Virus record (IMG/VR): IMGVR_UViG_3300031877_000318
Location: 1 to 40,762 of that record
DNA: 40,762 nucleotides
Source of the DNA: a virus
Strand: one strand, 5' to 3'
A model generated the notes under the pieces. The model was given only the letters and a program-made list of their open reading frames with translations, was not told the DNA's origin and did not search any database. Made by a program: the position numbers and the translations under genes. Positions 36,146 to 40,762 of the stretch are shown in pieces. How positions within the stretch are numbered: position 1 is the stretch's first letter; each line of letters starts with the position of its first letter.

Positions 36146-37309
36146 ATGAGTGTCTATAATGTGGGCACAGTGACTGTCACGAATGGAAGTAACGTAGTTA
36201 CGGGCTACGGGACGTCATTCTCGGCCAATGTGAGTGTAGGAGACAGGTTCATACGGCTGGGCGACGCCGTCTGGTATACCGTCTCCTCGGTGGATAGCAA
36301 CACGCAACTCCATCTTTCGTCGAACTACGGCGGGGCGTCGGGAAGTGGCCTTTATTATGAAATTTACAGAGATTTTACCCCCAATGCGAAATTGCCCAAG
36401 TTGTACGGGGGGGATCGGGCGGATTGGCCGGTCGTCATCGCTGACTTGGCGGACAAGATTGACAATTGGGCGTTGGGTTGGAACGAGACGCCCTTCACTT
36501 GCACTTATGCGTCCGCCACTTCTTTTACTTGCTCCGGCGACAAAACATCCTTGTTCACGACAGGGACCCGACTTAAGATTGTTCATGCCGGTGGGACGAC
36601 TTACCACAACGTCACCGGTTCATCGTATTCCGCGCCCAATACTACGGTGAATATAGACGGAAGTATCTCGACGCCGATCTCGCAGGTTCAGCATTCGCTC
36701 ATGATCATGGGGGCCAATGGCCCGTTGCAGAATCCCGTCTTTGCCACGATCAAGCTGACTAGCCTGACAGATGGGTACGTTCCGTACCACGTCAGCGATG
36801 CAGCGGGGTTGGCGAATAGTGGACTCTATTGGGATAGTGTCAATTTGAGGTTGGGCATCGGGACGACGACGCCAAACGCTCCTTTGTCTCTTATTGGTGG
36901 ATCAGATATTAGATTCTTGGTCTATGATGGTAGGAAAATAGCAGAAGGCGGAAATGGGGTTTTTGTAGGTTTTAGTATAGATATGCCAACAAATTCATTT
37001 AATATGCTGGCTCATAGTTTGGGCTTTCTCCTCTTTGGCAGATTTACTAACATGAATGATTTGAATAATATAACGGAGTTTATGAGGATAACCAATGCTG
37101 GCAACGTCGGCATCAATCAGGGCAACCCAATAATCTCCGGTACAGGCAAGTTACACATGACTGCCGACACCTTCCGGCTCGACACAGCTCGTACTCCTGC
37201 GAGTGCAGGCGCTGCGGGAAATGCAGGAGAATATTGCTGGGATGCAAACTATCTGTATATATGTATTGCTGCCAATGCTTGGCAAAGAGTAGCGCATAGT
37301 AGTTGGTAA
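36146..37309 (+). CDS. Tail fibre / receptor-binding protein
   Basis: The ATG at 36,146 has GGGGGA five bases upstream; a TTG at 36,125 would extend it by seven residues (LADWGKL) and cannot be excluded. The 387-residue product begins with a beta-rich attachment domain, MSVYNVGTVTVTNGSNVVTG, common in tail fibres and head fibres of siphophages. A repetitive middle follows, then a C-terminal half with GLYWDSVNLRLGIGTTTPNA and GNVGINQGNPIISGTGKLHM, typical of trimeric fibre shafts. It ends SAGAAGNAGEYCWDANYLYI, a small beta-knob. Confidence 0.75.
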   Translation: MSVYNVGTVTVTNGSNVVTGYGTSFSANVSVGDRFIRLGDAVWYTVSSVDSNTQLHLSSNYGGASGSGLYYEIYRDFTPNAKLPKLYGGDRADWPVVIADLADKIDNWALGWNETPFTCTYASATSFTCSGDKTSLFTTGTRLKIVHAGGTTYHNVTGSSYSAPNTTVNIDGSISTPISQVQHSLMIMGANGPLQNPVFATIKLTSLTDGYVPYHVSDAAGLANSGLYWDSVNLRLGIGTTTPNAPLSLIGGSDIRFLVYDGRKIAEGGNGVFVGFSIDMPTNSFNMLAHSLGFLLFGRFTNMNDLNNITEFMRITNAGNVGINQGNPIISGTGKLHMTADTFRLDTARTPASAGAAGNAGEYCWDANYLYICIAANAWQRVAHSSW

Positions 37310-37326
37310 TCTGGGGAGGTCAAGAA

Positions 37327-37779
37327 ATGAGTTGGCTTTCCAATTGGTGGGATAAGTGGATAGGTCACACTTCCGATGATTTGCGTAACTTTGGCTGGAG
37401 AATTAGCGAATACTTCAGGGTGGAGGTGGAATCGGCAAAATACGTCGTCGATCTAAGGATGGGATTCAAACGGGAGGGCAAGTGGCGGATTGGCCAATTA
37501 AGAATCTGGAAGCCTGTCGAGCAGAACTTTTGGAATGGGATGTTTACCGCAAATATCTACGTCTCTCAGGTGAGGTTCCTCCGCCGGACGATTCCGTTTT
37601 GGCTTCCACGTATGAATCTTGTTATTAGGTATAGTAAGGATCATCCGTGGCTTATTGGTGTTGGTTGGTTGTTTGACAGGGGAGAATTTGGATTTAAATT
37701 TGCTCATATGTGTTGGTGGAGTGAAAAGTATGAATACGGTTGCACCGAACCAAGGGGTTGGGACGAAGGTTCAATCTAA
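37327..37779 (+). CDS. Unknown right-end protein, Trp-rich (150 aa)
   Basis: GGAGG lies seven bases before the ATG at 37,327. The product (MSWLSNWWDKWIGHTSDDLR and on) has about 15 Trp residues and many aromatic and basic residues, with repeated GEFGFKFAHMCWWSEKYEYG-like beta segments. It has no signal peptide. The family is not recognised. Position after the fibre gene suggests a fibre assembly factor or a right-end accessory gene. Confidence 0.55.
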   Translation: MSWLSNWWDKWIGHTSDDLRNFGWRISEYFRVEVESAKYVVDLRMGFKREGKWRIGQLRIWKPVEQNFWNGMFTANIYVSQVRFLRRTIPFWLPRMNLVIRYSKDHPWLIGVGWLFDRGEFGFKFAHMCWWSEKYEYGCTEPRGWDEGSI

Positions 37780-37794
37780 ATGGGAGGCATGCAA

Positions 37795-38130
37795 ATGAAG
37801 AAAATCAAGCTCTATAAAAAGAAGGTTTTGGTTGACCGCCAAGGCGTGCCTGTTCAAGAAATAGAATTGAGGTCTATTGAATTTATGAAAGTTGCGTTGG
37901 AATTGTATCCGGGCAATCTGCGAGGATTGGAAAAACTTGCGCAGGCATCCGCGCTTTACGCCAGACTGAAAGGGGTGACTCCTGACATGGAGGAGCTGCT
38001 CCTGGAAGAAAGTGAATACGTGTTATTAAAGGAGTCGATAGACCAGGCGACAGGGTGGTCGCCTTTAATTTTACATTTCCCGGAGTTCTTGGATTCCATA
38101 AGAAGCGCCGAAAATGTCGTTTTGAGATAA
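37795..38130 (+). CDS. Unknown right-end helical protein (111 aa)
   Basis: GGAGG (37,782-37,786) lies eight bases before the ATG at 37,795, which is preferred over ATGs at 37,780 and 37,789. The product, MKKIKLYKKKVLVDRQGVPV and on, is helical with ELYPGNLRGLEKLAQASALY and an acidic segment MEELLLEESEYVLLKESIDQ. This resembles small chaperone-like or assembly proteins found at the end of tail modules, without a clear family. It is the last recognisable phage gene. Confidence 0.55.
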   Translation: MKKIKLYKKKVLVDRQGVPVQEIELRSIEFMKVALELYPGNLRGLEKLAQASALYARLKGVTPDMEELLLEESEYVLLKESIDQATGWSPLILHFPEFLDSIRSAENVVLR

Positions 38131-38267
38131 GGTTTTTCCTTTTAACCCTGTTGTTTTGATCGGGCCGATAATATCTGGATTTCCGCCGCTTTTCTCATCT
38201 AAAATCGACCCCACAAAACACTACCCGATACGTGTATCTTGCCTCTCGTTATTCTCTCCATTCTCAC

Positions 38268-38288
38268 TTATCCACAGACTTATCCACA
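38268..38288 (+). promoter_or_regulatory. Two tandem DnaA-box-like TTATCCACA sequences
   Basis: TTATCCACA occurs at 38,268-38,276 and 38,280-38,288 with a 12-bp period. It is the perfect high-affinity DnaA box. Two perfect boxes this close are unlikely by chance. They may be a host DnaA-binding site or part of the phage right end. Confidence 0.65.
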
Positions 38289-38292
38289 GATT

Positions 38293-38333
38293 TTTCCAGA
38301 AAGTTTGACAAAATTTCCAGAACCGTTTGACAA
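38293..38333 (+). repeat. Two direct repeats, candidate transposase-binding sites
   Basis: TTTCCAGAAAGTTTGACAA (38,293-38,311) and TTTCCAGAACCGTTTGACAA (38,314-38,333) differ by one substitution and one base of length. Their starts are 21 bp apart, two helical turns, as in the R1/R2 transposase sites of Mu ends. No inverted partner is visible in the left 400 bases of the window. Confidence 0.55.
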
Positions 38334-38389
38334 GCCATACGAAGCAATAAGCGGAAGGAAAGAGATAACTTACACTTGAGCAAAGCCCT

Positions 38390-38477
38390 TGGTGCCTGGG
38401 ACCGGAATCGAACCGGTACGGTGCTGAGCACCAAGGGATTTTAAGTCCCTTGCGTCTACCAATTCCGCCACCCAGGC
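38390..38477 (-). tRNA. tRNA-Leu (UAA)
   Basis: On the minus strand a full cloverleaf begins GCCTGGGTGGCGGAATTGGT and ends with the acceptor CCCAGGC, discriminator A and an encoded CCA (38,390-38,392). The anticodon loop CTTAAAA gives UAA. A long variable arm (GGTGCTCAGCACC) marks a class II leucine tRNA. The T arm GGTTCGATTCC is standard. This is host DNA and marks the right side of the prophage. Confidence 0.95.
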
Positions 38478-38497
38478 ATATGGGTCAGTGTTTTTTT

Positions 38498-38525
38498 ATT
38501 ATATTGTTCCCCTATTTTTTTTCAA
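38498..38525 (-). promoter_or_regulatory. Promoter of the tRNA-Leu gene
   Basis: On the minus strand TTGAAA (38,520-38,525), a 16-nt spacer and a perfect TATAAT (38,498-38,503) lie about 20 bases before the mature tRNA 5' end. Confidence 0.7.
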
Positions 38526-38615
38526 GGCATTTTTGGCGGCAAATTTTTCCCCTTGGAAAAAGGGAATTTCTTTGATATTTTACTTTGAAGAAGGCTGGTG
38601 AAAGCTGGAGGTCCA

Positions 38616-38879
38616 ATGGAAACGGAGAATGGAGAGACAACCAAGAAACCTGAAGAAGCAAAAATTTCTTCCCCTGATCAAACGCTTCCGCCAGAGGAGC
38701 CCATCGTATTGAAAAAGCTCTACCCCGAGGCCAAACAGGACCTCGACGCTCTCTTTCCGGAACCCCCCATGAAAAAGCTGCTCAAAGATTTGGCCCGCAC
38801 TCGGCGAAAGAACGAACGCTTCCTGAAAAGAATCAACCTTGGAGAGATCTCCTCTGAAGAGGAAGACGAATCAGGCTAA
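38616..38879 (+). CDS. Host hypothetical acidic protein (87 aa)
   Basis: GGAGG lies six bases before the ATG at 38,616; a GTG at 38,598 is less likely. The product (METENGETTKKPEEAKISSP and on) is rich in Glu, Lys and Pro, appears disordered in its first half, and has a basic helix (KKLLKDLARTRRKNERFLKR) before an acidic end. No family is recognised. It is divergent from the tRNA gene and has a weak promoter candidate, TTGGAA-17-TATTTT, just upstream. Confidence 0.6.
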   Translation: METENGETTKKPEEAKISSPDQTLPPEEPIVLKKLYPEAKQDLDALFPEPPMKKLLKDLARTRRKNERFLKRINLGEISSEEEDESG

Positions 38880-38987
38880 ATTCTGGCGCACGACAAAAAA
38901 ATAATTCTGGGAATTCTTTCCGCTATTGTCCTGGGGCAGTGAAGGGGAGCAAGCTCAGAAGTCAGGGTCGCTCAAGGTCAAAAGAGA

Positions 38988-39032
38988 TGGAGGCGGCACC
39001 CGGATTTGAACCGGGGAATCGCGGTTTTGCAG
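38988..39032 (-). pseudogene. tRNA-Cys 3' half (attachment-site-like remnant)
   Basis: On the minus strand CTGCAAAACCGC, then the T arm CCCCGGTTCAAATCCGGGTG and the acceptor GCCGCC, U73 and CCA, reproduce tRNA-Cys(GCA) from the anticodon loop to the 3' end. The 5' partner is missing: GCGGT and GGCGGCA do not precede it, though GGCCTTGTGGT upstream faintly recalls a D arm. A 3' tRNA half starting at the anticodon loop is the typical trace of site-specific integration by a tyrosine recombinase. Confidence 0.75.
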
Positions 39033-39223
39033 GGCGTTCAGATGGTAACCACAAGGCCTCGATATTGCTTATGTTTTAATAGGTTATGTCCAATCTGTGG
39101 GCCGCAATCGCCCGCCAAATGATTTAAACGCAGTCCCGTTTTGACACCATGCGGACACCGTTGACCGGCAATCTGGACACCAGCAAGCTGCTAAACCCGC
39201 CGCATAACCCGTCTATAAAAACG

Positions 39224-39250
39224 AAAGCCAGCTTGATGAGGGCTGGTTTT
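39224..39250 (+). terminator. Terminator-like hairpin
   Basis: AAAGCCAGC (39,224-39,232) pairs with GCTGGTTTT (39,242-39,250) over nine base pairs with one G-U pair, and ends in T residues. The A-rich opposite side would let it work in both directions. Confidence 0.55.
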
Positions 39251-39364
39251 CATAGACTGACGACTTCACCTACACTTCAGCCAAGGGCTTCTTTACTGAC
39301 TGATCATTACGGGTAAAATTGCGTGGCCCGATTCAATAAATGTTATCGATATCGAAAGCTTATC

Positions 39365-39424
39365 GATGATCAGGATACAGATGGAGATATTGCAGATAAC
39401 GCGAATATTTGTCCAAATGTCTGA
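39365..39424 (+). pseudogene. Remnant of a thrombospondin type-3 repeat protein gene
   Basis: The frame reads DDQDTDGDIADNANICPNV then stop, close to the DxDxDGxxDxxDxCPxV calcium-binding type-3 repeat. An in-frame stop 60 nt upstream and the lack of a start show that only a fragment remains. Confidence 0.55.
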
Positions 39425-39467
39425 AACACAGTAAAGAAATCTTAAAATGCTGATCCATAAAGATTTT

Positions 39468-40460
39468 TTATTTAGGAGGCGGGGTCTTTTCGGGCGGGGG
39501 AGGAAGCTTTTCTACCTTCACTTTTGAAATCCTTTGCCCTATCATTTCCACAACACTAATTCGCTTCTCTTCTATAACTACGGTCTCGCCAACTTGCGGA
39601 ATCTTCTGCAATACCGTCATCAGGAATCCTCCAAGGGTTTCATATTCCGGCGATTCCGGAAATTGCAGATTAAAGTCTTCCCTTAGATCCCTCAGACTGA
39701 CGGAGGCATCGATCTGCATGGTCCCGTCAGCAAGTTTCACTACTGGATTTTCAACATCATATTCATCGCGAATCTCTCCAACGATTTCTTCTAATAGATC
39801 CTCGATGGTCACCAGACCCGAAATTCCTCCATATTCATCTACCGCCAAAGCCATATGGCTTCTCTTCCTTTGCATTTCTCTTAATAAGAGACTGATTTTC
39901 ATGGTCTCGGGGATGGAAAAGGGGGCCTTAATCATTTTACGGATATCGACATCCCCCGTTCTTGCAAGATTCGTGAGGAACTCTTTGGCATGAAGCACCC
40001 CCCGAATATCATTCAGCCCTTTTCCAAAAACCGGGTAACGCGAGAATTGCTCCACTTCAATGAGTGCCATGATATCTTTTGGGGTCTGATCGATCTGAAT
40101 TGCTACCATCCCGGTGGCTGGCACCATGACCTCTTTGACTGACATGTCTGTGAATTCAAAAATGCTTTGGAGGATTTTTTCTTCCGTCGGCTCGAATACG
40201 CCATGCTTTCCCCCTTCTTTGATCAGCAACTTCACCTCTTCCTCAGTGACGTATGCCCGTTCGGTAAAAGGTTTTCTCCCCGAAGGGCTGAGCACAATGG
40301 CCGTACTGAAGGTAAGGATTTTGACAAAAATGTTGGAAACTTTTGAAAAAATATCTATCGACCTTGCTGTGCGCAGGCCTATGGCTTCAGGATGGGCCAA
40401 GGCGATCGACTTCGGCACCAATTCTCCGAAAATCAAAGAAAAATACGTAATAATGACCAC
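39468..40460 (-). CDS. CorC/HlyC-type transporter-associated protein, C-terminal part (frameshifted gene)
   Basis: This 330-residue frame, read from a GTG at 40,460, holds the end of a CNNM/DUF21 membrane domain (ITYFSLIFGELVPKSIALAH). Two CBS repeats follow (MVPATGMVAIQIDQTPKDIM and HMALAVDEYGGISGLVTIED), then the CorC_HlyC domain (LRDLREDFNLQFPESPEYET). The family is linked to divalent cation, mainly magnesium, homeostasis. The missing N-terminus is found in the next frame just upstream (40,469-40,762), so one gene has been split by a single-base shift near 40,461-40,470. It could be a true mutation or an assembly error. Confidence 0.85.
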   Translation of the reverse strand: MVIITYFSLIFGELVPKSIALAHPEAIGLRTARSIDIFSKVSNIFVKILTFSTAIVLSPSGRKPFTERAYVTEEEVKLLIKEGGKHGVFEPTEEKILQSIFEFTDMSVKEVMVPATGMVAIQIDQTPKDIMALIEVEQFSRYPVFGKGLNDIRGVLHAKEFLTNLARTGDVDIRKMIKAPFSIPETMKISLLLREMQRKRSHMALAVDEYGGISGLVTIEDLLEEIVGEIRDEYDVENPVVKLADGTMQIDASVSLRDLREDFNLQFPESPEYETLGGFLMTVLQKIPQVGETVVIEEKRISVVEMIGQRISKVKVEKLPPPPEKTPPPK

Positions 40461-40468
40461 GACGATTC

Positions 40469-40762
40469 CTACTTGATGGGGACTTTTTGTAGGATTGGTT
40501 TAATAACTTCGATTGCCGCTGCCCCTCCAATCGCCGAGGCGAGGACTCCTACAATCGTAATGCCAATCTGGATGGTGGCCAGAAATCGGTCCGGTTCTTC
40601 CTTGAGTTTCAAAAATATTTTCGCATTCTTTTTTCCGGCTTCCGCCAACTGTTTGATATGGCTTTTCCGAGCCGTTACCACCGCAATCTCTGTTCCAGAT
40701 AAATAACCATTCACGAGAATGAGAATAAAGATCAAAAATATGTCAATAAAAAGGTCATCCAT
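40469..40762 (-). CDS. CorC/HlyC-type protein, N-terminal part (frameshifted gene)
   Basis: From the ATG at the window edge (40,762) the frame codes for 97 residues, MDDLFIDIFLIFILILVNGY, then LSGTEIAVVTARKSHIKQLA and LATIQIGITIVGVLASAIGG, the start of a DUF21/CNNM membrane domain. It stops at TAG directly before GGAATCGTCG. Removing the one-base shift would read on as VGIVVVIITYFSLIFGEL in the downstream part, giving about 430 residues, the usual family length. Confidence 0.8.
   Translation of the reverse strand: MDDLFIDIFLIFILILVNGYLSGTEIAVVTARKSHIKQLAEAGKKNAKIFLKLKEEPDRFLATIQIGITIVGVLASAIGGAAAIEVIKPILQKVPIK

Larger units (their letters stand above)
38131..38389. other. Non-coding right-end region of the prophage / host junction
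   Basis: No convincing gene is present. The stretch is A/T-rich and pyrimidine-rich and holds two DnaA-box-like sequences and two direct repeats near its right side. The right phage terminus (expected to end in CA, with a 5-bp target duplication) must lie in or near here, before the tRNA-Leu gene, but I cannot fix the exact base without the left end. Confidence 0.6.
38880..39467. other. Host intergenic region with gene remnants
   Basis: No intact gene is seen. It contains a tRNA-Cys 3' half (38,988-39,032), a terminator-like hairpin (39,224-39,250) and the tail of a thrombospondin type-3 repeat gene (39,365-39,424). On the minus strand a short open stretch ending SSLLVSRLPVNGVRMVSKRD near 39,134 may be the end of a lost gene. 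The mixture suggests an old integration hot spot. Confidence 0.6.

Noticed and set aside
39134-39250. End of a phage integrase gene on the minus strand
   Set aside because: A short open stretch ending near 39,134 is present, but it has no recognisable integrase motif, so the claim cannot be supported.

Overview
The window holds an almost complete transposable, Mu-like prophage (positions ~1-38,130) next to a short stretch of host chromosome (~38,390-40,762). The phage replicates and packages like Mu: it has a DDE transposase of the MuA type, a MuB-type AAA+ ATPase, GemA/gp16, Gam, gp25-gp28-like proteins, a DUF935 portal joined to a MuF domain, and DUF1320/DUF1834 proteins (gp36/gp37). The tail, however, is the long non-contractile kind: tail tube, chaperone pair with a frameshift, tape measure, DUF2460/DUF2163-like tip proteins, an NlpC/P60 peptidase and a J-like tip protein. 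This is the layout of the B3/D3112-type Mu-like siphophages rather than of Mu itself. The left terminus and repressor are not clearly visible and probably lie upstream of base 1.

Layout: 1-383, a small convergent gene pair and a divergent control region with a palindromic operator candidate. 384-8,284, early rightward operon: regulator, transposase A, B, GemA, a run of small cysteine-rich and winged-helix proteins (many starting in ATGA overlaps), and Gam. 8,285-8,487, terminator, strong promoter and a two-part hairpin that may be a small RNA or leader. 8,488-10,203, lysis module (amidase, holin, an exported protein with a CxxCH haem motif, a TM/coiled-coil protein). 10,200-19,589, packaging and head genes, interrupted at 15,000-15,764 by a leftward two-gene locus with its own consensus promoter. 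19,668-25,355, head-tail joining and tail tube genes, including a protein made of ~19-residue repeats. 25,427-37,309, tail chaperones, tape measure, tip and fibres. 37,327-38,130, two unknown right-end genes. 38,131-38,389, AT-rich right-end region with DnaA-box-like and direct repeats.

Host side: a tRNA-Leu(UAA) with encoded CCA, a small acidic gene, a tRNA-Cys 3' half, a remnant of a thrombospondin type-3 repeat gene, and a CorC/HlyC-type CNNM-CBS gene split by a frameshift. The host is Gram-negative in style (signal peptides, CxxCH protein, CorC family). The abundance of short interspersed repeats (GATCAGG runs, the GTCGGAGACTCG 21-mer, CTCTCCC..GGGGCGAGGG) recalls uncultured Desulfobacterota/Nitrospirota genomes, but that placement is only an impression.

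Most interesting points: (1) the leftward two-gene cargo locus in the head operon, at about the place where D3112-type phages carry anti-CRISPR genes; (2) short host-type repeats that sit in frame inside phage genes or bring ribosome binding sites to phage starts; (3) a 72-residue protein resembling the C-terminal segment of the transposase; (4) a textbook T TTA AAC -1 frameshift site in the tail chaperone gene; (5) a phage-borne CxxCH protein; (6) a 19-residue-repeat protein; (7) the promoter-hairpin transcript before the lysis genes.
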